The position numbers and the translations under genes are program-made. The notes beneath the pieces are model-generated. The model was not told where the DNA came from. It saw only the letters and a list, made by a program, of their open reading frames with translations, and made no database searches. A stretch of 64,000 nucleotides of DNA from Desulfobacca acetoxidans DSM 11109 (GTDB lineage Bacteria; Desulfobacterota; Desulfobaccia; Desulfobaccales; Desulfobaccaceae), in the NCBI RefSeq assembly GCF_000195295.1, contig NC_015388.1:1488001-1552000 (forward strand), in the 5' to 3' direction. This document shows positions 8,084-15,151 of the stretch, one piece after another; position 1 is the first letter of the stretch, and each line of letters begins with the position of its first letter.

Positions 8084-8116
8084 TAAAAAAGGGGTTAAAT
8101 ATCTATCTAACCCCTT
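8084..8116 (-). terminator. Rho-independent terminator of the tRNA
   Basis: Read on the minus strand, AAGGGGTTA and TAACCCCTT pair around a 10-nt loop, followed immediately by TTTTTATTT. It lies 10 bases past the encoded CCA end of the tRNA gene. Confidence 0.85.
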
Positions 8117-8125
8117 GAATGTACT

Positions 8126-8202
<77 letters not shown>

Positions 8203-8360
8203 TCAATCACAATAATTTAATATAAAGGTTTCCAATAAAATTGTCAAGGGCTAGTTGCTTCTCAGAGCCGTGCATAAAAAACATACGGCTTTCGGAAAAA
8301 TAAGAGAATATTGGCTTAATTTGTGGTATGCTAGCGCAGTTTATGACAGCAGAAAGAGCA

Positions 8361-9623
8361 ATGTCCGGGTCTAAGATTCCGCAATCGTTGTCGCGCAAGC
8401 TTTGGGTAGTAGGGGCGCTGTATTTTGCCGAGGGAGCGCCATATGGATTTATTAATATAACTCTATCGGTTTATTTCCGCTCCCAAGGGATGCCGCTGGA
8501 GCAGATCGGTTTTCTGAGTATTCTCGGATTAGCCTGGAGTCTTAAACTGTTATGGGCCCCCTTGGTGGACCGCTTCGGTCGGCGGGCGGCCTGGATAGTC
8601 CCGGCGCAGGTACTGTGCGCCATGTGTATGGCGCTAGTGCCCTATTATTCTGTGTCGCCCGCCCCCTGGGGTTTCTGGGTCTTGATCGGCTGTTTGTGTC
8701 TGGCTTCGGCTACCCAGGATATCGCCATCGATGCCTATACCATAGATCTTTTGGAGACCAAGGAGTTGGGCATTGCCAACGGCGTGCGTATGGGGGCCTA
8801 TCGCGTTGCTCTGATTGCGGCCGGTGGCGGCTTGATCATGCTCAGCGAGGCCGTAGGTTGGCGGGCCAGCTTTGTAGGGGCAGCTCTGCTGATGGGGGTC
8901 ATGGCCTTGGTTGTTTTCTGTTGTCCCGATTTTCAGCGCCCGCGTCTTTATCCTTCTGCAAGCAAGCCACAAGCGCCTCAGGTGTGGCGGCAACTGGTAG
9001 AAGCCGTTCAAGGCGTTCGGCAACTCCCGCATGTCTGGGCCGTGATATTGTTCATTCTGCTCTTTAAATTGGGCGATTCCTGGATGGGCTCCATGGTCAG
9101 TCCTTTCTGGGTGGACATGGGCTTCAGTCGGACTGAAATTGGTCTGATTTCAGGTTCTTTCGGAGCCGTTGCCACTATTGTAGGTTCGCTGGTCGGCGGC
9201 TGCTGCACCAGCCGTTGGGGTATTGCCCCGGCGCTGTTTGTTTTGGGCGCCTTCCAGGCCCTTTCTAATCTGGGTTACTGGCTGGCGGCCTGGCCGGGAG
9301 TATGGCGGTATACGACATATCTGGCCTCGTTGGGGGAGAGCTTCACCGGCGGCATGGGCTCAGCGGCATTTATGGCCTTTCTCATGAGTCTGTGCGATAA
9401 AAGGCATAGTGCCACGCATTACGCTTTCTATAGTATGCTATTTGGGTTAACCAGGTCCCTGGCAGGTTATTTAGGGGGTTTAAGCGCCGCCCGCTTCGGC
9501 TATGAGCCGTTTTTCCTCTATACTTTTCTTGCTGCCCTGCCAGCTTTTGCTCTTTTACCCTGGATTTTGCCGGTGGTCCGTCAGAGGGAAGCCGTTATTG
9601 AGGAGATTGCGGAGGATGCCTGA
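8361..9623 (+). CDS. MFS transporter, AmpG/acetyl-CoA-transporter-like
   Basis: About 420 residues with 12 predicted membrane helices. It has the MFS loop LVDRFGRRAAWIVPAQ between helices 2 and 3 and the AmpG-type segments LYFAEGAPYGFINITL and CLASATQDIAIDAYTIDLL. The charged DIAIDAY helix is characteristic of the AmpG/PAT group, which imports muropeptides or acetyl-CoA-type substrates; the substrate here is not determined. An extended -10 (TGGTATGCT, 8325-8332) favours the ATG at 8361 over upstream ATGs at 8328 and 8343. It is divergent from the initiator tRNA and is followed after 2 bases by a small gene. Confidence 0.8.
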   Translation: MSGSKIPQSLSRKLWVVGALYFAEGAPYGFINITLSVYFRSQGMPLEQIGFLSILGLAWSLKLLWAPLVDRFGRRAAWIVPAQVLCAMCMALVPYYSVSPAPWGFWVLIGCLCLASATQDIAIDAYTIDLLETKELGIANGVRMGAYRVALIAAGGGLIMLSEAVGWRASFVGAALLMGVMALVVFCCPDFQRPRLYPSASKPQAPQVWRQLVEAVQGVRQLPHVWAVILFILLFKLGDSWMGSMVSPFWVDMGFSRTEIGLISGSFGAVATIVGSLVGGCCTSRWGIAPALFVLGAFQALSNLGYWLAAWPGVWRYTTYLASLGESFTGGMGSAAFMAFLMSLCDKRHSATHYAFYSMLFGLTRSLAGYLGGLSAARFGYEPFFLYTFLAALPAFALLPWILPVVRQREAVIEEIAEDA

Positions 9624-9625
9624 AT

Positions 9626-9937
9626 ATGGAACAGAGTTCCTATGAAGCCAAACTGGCACAGTTGACCGACATTTTCCAAGGCGATGCAGTGTATGCCAAG
9701 ACTACTCTGGACAAGTGGCTCCAAAAAAACCGGGCCGATTTTGAGGCGCAGATCATCGCCGAAGTCAGCCGTCGGCTGGACGGTCTGAATTCTATCGTCC
9801 CGGTCACCTTAAAAATTATGGTTGACTCCCAGGGGGTGCGGCTTCCCGGCCTCGCAGCAGTTTCGTCGGAGGCAAAAACTTCGACCAAGAAAGAGAGACA
9901 CGCGGCGGCCAAGAAAAACAACCTCTTTGAGCCCTGA
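9626..9937 (+). CDS. Hypothetical protein, first of a tandem paralogous pair
   Basis: The family is not recognised. The 103-residue soluble protein has a helical, charged N-terminal half (YEAKLAQLTDIFQGDAVYAK, then WLQKNRADFEAQIIAEVSRR) and a strand-rich segment (VPVTLKIMVDSQGVRLPG), then a basic tail. The next protein has the same plan with about a third of positions alike. It starts 2 bases after the MFS gene stop and ends 2 bases before the next start, so all three are probably one operon. Confidence 0.6.
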   Translation: MEQSSYEAKLAQLTDIFQGDAVYAKTTLDKWLQKNRADFEAQIIAEVSRRLDGLNSIVPVTLKIMVDSQGVRLPGLAAVSSEAKTSTKKERHAAAKKNNLFEP

Positions 9938-9939
9938 TC

Positions 9940-10179
9940 GTGGAAGTGCAGGAATATCAAAAACGCCTGGCTGCCGCAGTCAATCTTTTAGGAGAGGATG
10001 CGGGCCGGCGTTATATGGAGCAGCGCCTGCGGGAGCTCCGCCGGGATATCGAACATCGTTTGCGCCAGGAGGTCAAACGTCGGCTTGGCGATCTTTCTTG
10101 TCCACTGCCGGTAGCATTTCAGATCGAGATCGGTCCTCAAGGAGTTCAGGTTAGGTTGGGTCGAAGAAGTAAACCCTAA
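9940..10179 (+). CDS. Hypothetical protein, second of a tandem paralogous pair
   Basis: The 79-residue protein begins at a GTG two bases after the previous stop. It aligns with its neighbour almost end to end: Y-x3-LA near the start, RxDIEHRLRQEVKRRLGDL against RADFEAQIIAEVSRRLDGL, then LPVAFQIEIGPQGVQV against VPVTLKIMVDSQGVRL. The paired arrangement suggests a heterodimer made by gene duplication. No enzyme motif is visible. It is coupled to the AmpG-like carrier. Confidence 0.6.
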   Translation: MEVQEYQKRLAAAVNLLGEDAGRRYMEQRLRELRRDIEHRLRQEVKRRLGDLSCPLPVAFQIEIGPQGVQVRLGRRSKP

Positions 10180-10225
10180 ATGAACTGAAAATCTTTTATA
10201 TCGCAGAGCAGATGCATAATTTTAC

Positions 10226-10255
10226 TTGACAGGCATCTCCTATTTTTAGTAAATT
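10226..10255 (+). promoter_or_regulatory. Sigma-70-type promoter of the cold-shock operon
   Basis: A consensus TTGACA at 10226-10231 is followed after 18 bases by TAAATT at 10250-10255. It would give a leader of about 150 nt before the csp start. Long structured leaders are known for cold-shock genes, and a hairpin TCCTCCTGTC-ctgat-GACAGGAGAA lies at about 10357-10381. Confidence 0.6.
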
Positions 10256-10409
10256 CTGACCAGTAGATTGCATGTCAGACTGGAACCAGGGCGGTGGGCT
10301 TTGGGGAGAATGAGGGAGGGTGTGCAGTTGCCCTTCCTTTTTTTTGCATGCAGTTTCCTCCTGTCCTGATGACAGGAGAACAATTAACACTTGTAGGAGA
10401 AGGTTATTA

Positions 10410-10616
10410 ATGAAGGAAACAGGCAGGGTGAAGTGGTTTAACGATTCCAAGGGCTTTGGCTTCATTTCACGTGAAAATGGGCCCGATGTATTTGTGCATC
10501 ATAGCTCTATCCAAAGCAAGGGCTTTCGGTCGCTGTCGGAGAATGATGAAGTTGAATTCGAGGTGGTTCAGGGTCAAAAAGGCCTACAGGCGCAAAACGT
10601 TGTAAAGATAGGTTAA
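10410..10616 (+). CDS. Cold-shock domain protein
   Basis: The 68-residue single-domain OB-fold protein has RNP1-like KGFGFI and RNP2-like VFVHH motifs ([31 protein letters not shown]). It belongs to the CspA family of RNA/DNA-melting chaperones. The frame extends upstream, but the ATG at 10410 with AGGAGAAGG about 8 bases before it gives the standard protein. A terminator follows directly, and two further RNA-related small genes lie downstream. Confidence 0.95.
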   Translation: MKETGRVKWFNDSKGFGFISRENGPDVFVHHSSIQSKGFRSLSENDEVEFEVVQGQKGLQAQNVVKIG

Positions 10617-10630
10617 CCACATTCAGTTAA

Positions 10631-10673
10631 AGAACTCCGGTGTGATCGATTTGGCCCCGGAGTTCTGTGTTTT
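10631..10673 (+). terminator. Terminator after the cold-shock gene
   Basis: AGAACTCCGG and CCGGAGTTCT form a perfect 10-bp stem, followed by GTGTTTTAT. The next start codon (10693) is close, so read-through or partial termination may set the dose of the two downstream genes. Confidence 0.7.
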
Positions 10674-10692
10674 ATCCACATGGAGGTGTTCC

Positions 10693-10839
10693 ATGGTGAG
10701 AAACAGATTTAACCAGGAGAAGCGAGCTAAGGAAATTGCCCGACAGAAAAAACAGGAAGAGAAACTCTTGCGCCGCCAGAATAGAGTTCAACCAAAACTC
10801 GAATCACCGGAATCCGAAGTTGATGACGAGAGAATGTAA
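10693..10839 (+). CDS. Small highly charged protein in the cold-shock cluster
   Basis: The 48-residue protein has a strongly basic helical core (NQEKRAKEIARQKKQEEKLL, then RRQNR) and an acidic tail (ESPESEVDDERM). The start ATG 10693 has GGAGG 7 bases upstream; a longer in-frame extension would run through the preceding terminator and is unlikely. I recall similar short Lys/Arg/Glu-rich proteins beside csp and RRM genes in other deltaproteobacteria, which suggests RNA or ribosome association, but no function is established. Confidence 0.7.
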   Translation: MVRNRFNQEKRAKEIARQKKQEEKLLRRQNRVQPKLESPESEVDDERM

Positions 10840-10917
10840 GGGATGTATGTCCCTTTTTAAGATCTAATTAGATATTTTTTTCTGTAATGGCGGCAACCTG
10901 CCATTCAAGGATACCTC

Positions 10918-11247
10918 ATGAGCATGAAACTGTATGTAGGCAATCTGCCTCATCAAATGAGCGAGAGTGAATTGCAAGACCTTTTTTCCGAAGCCGGTTA
11001 CGTAGTATCAGCAAAGATTATCACTGATCGCCAGACCGGGCTACCAAGAGGTTTTGGCTTCGTCGAAATGGAGACCAAAGCAGAAGGCGCCAAGGCCATA
11101 TCAATGATAAATGGTCGGACTGTGGAAGGCCGTTTTTTAACGGTTAATGAGGCCAGACCGCAAAAGAGCGGTTTTGGCGGCGGTCGGAGCGGTGGTTTCG
11201 GCGGTCGGGGCGGCGGTTCCGGCGGTCGCGGGGGGCGGCGGCGCTAA
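10918..11247 (+). CDS. RRM RNA-binding protein with glycine-rich RGG tail
   Basis: The 109-residue protein has one RRM (residues about 3-80). RNP2 is LYVGNL and RNP1 is RGFGFVEM, with the usual spacing. An Arg/Gly tail follows (SGFGGGRSGGFGGRGG onward). This resembles the cold-inducible Rbp proteins of cyanobacteria and similar proteobacterial proteins that bind single-stranded RNA. It sits third in the cold-shock cluster, consistent with a role in RNA handling in the cold. A strong hairpin terminator follows. Confidence 0.93.
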   Translation: MSMKLYVGNLPHQMSESELQDLFSEAGYVVSAKIITDRQTGLPRGFGFVEMETKAEGAKAISMINGRTVEGRFLTVNEARPQKSGFGGGRSGGFGGRGGGSGGRGGRRR

Positions 11248-11277
11248 GCTACGATACGTTGGTCATAAAATTGTAAA

Positions 11278-11303
11278 TTGGGGCGAGGTTTACCTCGCCC
11301 CAA
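11278..11303 (+). terminator. Terminator after the RRM gene (R2-type palindrome)
   Basis: TTGGGGCGAGG and CCTCGCCCCAA form a perfect 11-bp stem with loop TTTA, followed by ATATTTT. Its sequence belongs to the same GGGGCGA palindrome class dispersed in the window, so an R2 copy may have been co-opted as a terminator. Confidence 0.75.
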
Positions 11304-11334
11304 ATATTTTCGGCAGCCGGCTGCGGGGGCAGTT

Positions 11335-12645
11335 TTATTGGACGCTGGCGGAATTCGCAGAGTTCAAGATCTGATTAACGGTATTAATCTGTCCGGTTGA
11401 CGGGTTGATTTCTGCGGCCCTCCAGGTATTGCCAGCCTGGCCGGAGACCGGAGTAATCGTTTGCAGCACTTTCCCGCCTTCGACAGTGACTCCGTTATAA
11501 GGTGTGGTGGCTGTAACTACCTTCCCACCTTCGATAAGCTGCATCGTTACCCCGGAAGTGGTGGAGAGATTGGTGCTGGTATAGGACGGATCCGAATAAT
11601 TATAGACCGAAGCCCGATAGACATCGCCCTGATTGAATTTGGCAATCGAAATGACTTCGCTGCCGTTGGCGACTACTGCGTCATAATGGTATAAGGAATA
11701 GGGTTGAGCGGTTGAACTGCCAACCTCGGCATAATAGACATGGAACCGGGAAGCGACCGGCCCGGTAAGATGCAGGTCCAGATCGGTTGCTCCCGTACCC
11801 CAGTAGGCCAGGATGTAGTAAGGCGTTGATATGGGGGTGGGCGCCGGCTGCGGCGGTACATACACGGCGCTTTGGAGATTCTGCACCGGATTAAGCTGAC
11901 CGGCCAACTGGCTGGCGACGGTAGTGGGAAGGCTGGCGGCCTGGACGGTACTTGCCGCCGCCTTGCTGAACATCTGCTCGGAGCCGGGTTGTGAGCGCAT
12001 GCTGATGACTTTTGGGCTCATCTGACCTTCGAGCCATCTTAGATCATCTTGGGTCAAGGGTAATGGCAGGGTGGGAGGAAGATTGGTCGCTACCCGGGTG
12101 TAGGCCTTGCCCTCCAATCTGGCCTTGCCAACGATTTCTGGAAAGATATTGGTAACTTCGGTAATACCGGTATTATTGTAGATGTCTGAAGCGTCGGGGG
12201 CCACCACGGTGTAATAGTCGGTACCGCGCACACCGATAACCGCGGTTTGGGTTTCTACAACGAAGTCAGGCGCTTCTTTTTTGAAGATTTTCGTCACCAA
12301 GGTATGAACCAAACCGTAAAAGATCTTGATACCGGCACGCCGTTGGTTCTGATCCGGGGCATAGAGGTATTCATTGATTGCCACTCTGCTGTTGGGAGCA
12401 ATAGAAAGTATGGAATCATCTGCGAAATGAAGCTTGACCTTGCTTTCGGACTTGGTGCGAATGATATCCCCCTGATAAATTTTGCCCCCTACTTCCGCCG
12501 GCAGAGCCGGGAGCTTGCCTTCCCTCAGGATATCAACGCGGCCAAGTACCTCGGAAACGCCACCAACCTCCTGGGCGGCAAAACCCTCAGGCGCTATGAG
12601 TATGGCCAACAACATCGGGATAACGGTCCAAAACAGGCGCCTCAT
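11335..12645 (-). CDS. Exported FecR-domain protein
   Basis: This 436-residue protein has a signal peptide (RRLFWTVIPMLLAILIAPEG, cleaved after FAA). Residues about 30-155 form a FecR domain (GRVDILREGKLPALPAEVGG, IYQGDIIRTKSESKVKLHFA, SILSIAPNSRVAINEYLYAP, TAVIGVRGTDYYTVV). The C-terminal 200 residues are Thr/Ser/Gly-rich beta structure ending in a repeated VEGGKV motif. There is no anti-sigma membrane helix, so it is a periplasmic or surface protein rather than a classical FecR regulator. The TPR/beta-barrel gene upstream on the same strand, 534 bases away, may be its partner. Confidence 0.85.
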   Translation of the reverse strand: MRRLFWTVIPMLLAILIAPEGFAAQEVGGVSEVLGRVDILREGKLPALPAEVGGKIYQGDIIRTKSESKVKLHFADDSILSIAPNSRVAINEYLYAPDQNQRRAGIKIFYGLVHTLVTKIFKKEAPDFVVETQTAVIGVRGTDYYTVVAPDASDIYNNTGITEVTNIFPEIVGKARLEGKAYTRVATNLPPTLPLPLTQDDLRWLEGQMSPKVISMRSQPGSEQMFSKAAASTVQAASLPTTVASQLAGQLNPVQNLQSAVYVPPQPAPTPISTPYYILAYWGTGATDLDLHLTGPVASRFHVYYAEVGSSTAQPYSLYHYDAVVANGSEVISIAKFNQGDVYRASVYNYSDPSYTSTNLSTTSGVTMQLIEGGKVVTATTPYNGVTVEGGKVLQTITPVSGQAGNTWRAAEINPSTGQINTVNQILNSANSASVQ

Positions 12646-12663
12646 GTGAATACTCCTCTTTTT

Positions 12664-12776
12664 CGGTTGTTTGGGGCGAATACAAGATTTGCTCCTACAG
12701 TTATTGCGAGCGGATACAAAATTTGCTCCTCAGAAAAGAATTTCTGTTTGACGGCTAATTGCTGTAATCCCGGTTA
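12664..12776. repeat. R2-type dispersed repeat
   Basis: TTTGGGGCGAATACAAGATT, then TGCTCCTACAG is followed by TCTGTTTGACGGCTAATTGC and TGTAATCCCGGTT. The same two blocks recur in the same order at 26208-26277 with a few changes, and the first block also at 20663-20693. The copies are all intergenic. Confidence 0.65.
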
Positions 12777-12897
12777 TATGAAAACAGTGCTCTTAAAGAC
12801 GGCGGGCGCGGCCCGCCCTATGAGTAAATTGCCAATAAATTATCGATAATGGCATAGGGCGGCCCGTGGCCGCCGCTTATCTTGAACATGGTCGATG

Positions 12898-13110
12898 AGA
12901 AAAAATTTATATAAAAACAGTGGGCGGTGGCCGGAAAAAGCATTATTGGGAGCAGCCGCCACGGTTCTGTCTTCATGCTTCATTGTGTCCCTCAGAATAT
13001 GATGATTTATATGAAAGAAGGTGGTGCAGGCTTTCCAGCCGGCACGCTGAGGCACAGACCAGGAGGCCTCGGCCGCCAATTATTCTTTCACTATTCGTTG
13101 TTATCTATAA
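12898..13110 (-). repeat. R1 dispersed repeat, two diverged units
   Basis: On the minus strand, one unit has the head CATATTCTGAGGGACACAAT, then GAAGCATGAAGACAG, the AACCGTGGCGGCTGCT interior, and the tail CACTGTTTTTATATAA. A second, more diverged unit starts near ACAACGAATAGTGAAAGAAT and carries an R3-like interior (GGCCTCCTGGTCTGTGCC). Together with nearby R2 sequence these account for most of the 534-bp gap 12646-13179; I see no gene there. Confidence 0.65.
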
Positions 13111-13179
13111 ATAATATCATCTCTTTGCAAAATGCGGCACACGAAACTTTGAGCTCCTGGCATTCTGATCAATAACAGA

Positions 13180-14700
13180 TTAATAACGATATTCGATCAT
13201 GGCACCGACAATCGATCTGTCGTAATCATACAGCGGGATGTTGGAGTCGTCCCGGATATAATAGTAGTGCAGGTTTAAATCCAGACCGGCATAAATTTTA
13301 TAAAACATCTGCAGTCCGAAAATCATGGTCTTATCTCGCCGTTTAGCCAGATAATCCACCCCGTTAAACCATTGGTGGTCGAAGGGTTGGTAAACAAATT
13401 CCAAGGTGGGGTTGATGCGGAATTTTTCGGTGACCGGATAGAACCCGCCCAACAGCAGGCGGTAGATGGAGCTGGTCCAGTTACTGCCGGAAGCGTCGTA
13501 GTATTCGTAACTAAAGCGGGCTTGCAGGTAGCCTTCTTTCTTTTTTAAGAAATAATAGAGTCCGAGGCTGCCGCCGTAGTTTTGCGAACTGCGGTCTTCT
13601 TGGGGAAAGGGTTGAAACCACCAATAGTAGTTCCGGGTCCACCGCAGGCCGGCTTCCAACCCGAGATTGGGTTTCAGCATATGAAGATACGTCGGGGTCA
13701 GGATATAAGAAGTCCAATATTTGTCAGACGCCAGGTCGGTATAATTATACCGGAAAGGCAGCCAGAAAGTGCCGGTCGTCCCCCGATAGCAGGGGGTAAT
13801 ACCCAGAGTATGGCTCATTACGTCGTAGATGGTCAGGCGGCGATGGAAGGTCTCAAAGAGATTATAGCTGGCCATCACCCCGATCGGCCCGGTGGGGAGG
13901 AATTCGTATTCAACAGTGCCAAATTGAGTAAAAACCGTGTCTCCCCGACCCAGAGGCACAATGTTGGCCACATTCAGGTCCCCCGGCTCCAGGGAGACAT
14001 TGGAGTCATAATCAAAGCTGGCACCCAGGTGCAGTCGCAGCGGTTTGGTCTCTTTGATCCGGCGGTCCATCGCCTCCATATAACGTTGGGCAAATCCCGC
14101 TTCCCGAGTTCCAGGGTTTAGGGAGATGGCCTCCGTGAGGACCTGTTTGGCATCCTTAAACTGATTCTGAGCTGCCATGGCGGTGCTGGCCTGAAGCTTG
14201 GCTTCCTGGGCCAGGTTCGGATCTTCTTCGGCCTGCCGGAAGTAGCGCACCGCCGGCTCATACTGCTTGCGTTTTAAGGCGGCCTGGCCCAAATACATCG
14301 ATGTTTGGGGAAGCTTATATGGCACTGCCTCCAGTTCCTGCAGGTGTGGCAGGGCTTCTTCAGGCCGGTTGAGAGCCAGGAAAATGGCGGCCAATTGCAG
14401 ACGCGCTTCATTAAATTGCGGATCTAGCCGCAGGGCCTCTTCCATAAATTCAAGGGATTGGGGATAGTCCGCCAGGCGGTAGCTGACAACACCAAGATAG
14501 AAGGCTTTTTCAGCCGTCTTGGCGCCCTTCTCCCAGGCGATTTTTAAATCAGCCAGGGCCTCATCGTAATTTTCCAACTGTAGGTTTTTCAACCCCTGGG
14601 CTACCAACACATCGTCATAAGGCGATTGTGCCGAAGCGGCTGCGGCGGCCAAACAGACGGTTAGCAGGACCCCGAGCAACCAAAAACCCCTCTTTACCAT
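13180..14700 (-). CDS. TPR protein with C-terminal outer-membrane beta-barrel
   Basis: The 506-residue protein has a signal peptide (FWLLGVLLTVCLAAAAASA). Residues about 30-225 hold five or so TPR units (GLKNLQLENYDEALADLKIA, GVVSYRLADYPQSLEFMEEA, and so on). Residues about 235-506 are alternating aromatic beta strands ending in a terminal Tyr (MIEYRY), the hallmark of an outer-membrane barrel. Similar TPR-plus-barrel proteins take part in secretion of exopolysaccharide or surface proteins. The adjacent FecR protein suggests a pair. The exact role is unknown. Confidence 0.8.
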   Translation of the reverse strand: MVKRGFWLLGVLLTVCLAAAAASAQSPYDDVLVAQGLKNLQLENYDEALADLKIAWEKGAKTAEKAFYLGVVSYRLADYPQSLEFMEEALRLDPQFNEARLQLAAIFLALNRPEEALPHLQELEAVPYKLPQTSMYLGQAALKRKQYEPAVRYFRQAEEDPNLAQEAKLQASTAMAAQNQFKDAKQVLTEAISLNPGTREAGFAQRYMEAMDRRIKETKPLRLHLGASFDYDSNVSLEPGDLNVANIVPLGRGDTVFTQFGTVEYEFLPTGPIGVMASYNLFETFHRRLTIYDVMSHTLGITPCYRGTTGTFWLPFRYNYTDLASDKYWTSYILTPTYLHMLKPNLGLEAGLRWTRNYYWWFQPFPQEDRSSQNYGGSLGLYYFLKKKEGYLQARFSYEYYDASGSNWTSSIYRLLLGGFYPVTEKFRINPTLEFVYQPFDHQWFNGVDYLAKRRDKTMIFGLQMFYKIYAGLDLNLHYYYIRDDSNIPLYDYDRSIVGAMIEYRY

Positions 14701-14809
14701 TTCCCCAACTCCCCATCAGAAAGCAACGCAGTATTCTTGTTGAGTATTTCCTTACCTAAGGAACACCGTTTACGAAATAGTATACCTTATCTCCCCCCGC
14801 AATATTTTC

Positions 14810-14839
14810 ATAATGGTATGAGGTCGTTTTTTTTGTCAA
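14810..14839 (-). promoter_or_regulatory. Promoter for the TPR/beta-barrel gene
   Basis: On the minus strand, a consensus TTGACA (14839-14834) is followed after 18 bases by CATTAT (14815-14810), about 110 bases before the start codon. The remainder of the 451-bp divergent gap to purL holds a small GC hairpin (ACCGGG-catcca-CCCGGT, near 15046-15063) and nothing else I can name. Confidence 0.55.
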
Positions 14840-15151
14840 GGTTTTTTTGCAAGCCTTTCAGTTTTGATAAACCGCCACGTGTAAAAATAAACCCTTTATC
14901 GAACAATGAGCCTCGCAATCAAATAGACGGGGACTGCCCAGCACTCCCTTAGCTTGCCTAATTTGCGCAGCAACTAGAAAAACTTAACCATACGCTGCGG
15001 AGTAATTCTTCTAACTTGCGCTGATTGCGTCATTAAATCCTTAAGCACCGGGCATCCACCCGGTTTTGAGCTTTTTGGTTCACAAGCGAAAAATCCATGG
15101 TAATATATCTGTGAACTTTTTTAACAAGCTGAAACAGATCAAAGGAACCTC

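Noticed and set aside
12247-12849. 200-codon plus-strand frame
   Set aside because: It is antisense to the FecR gene, whose domain match is clear, and runs into a repeat region.
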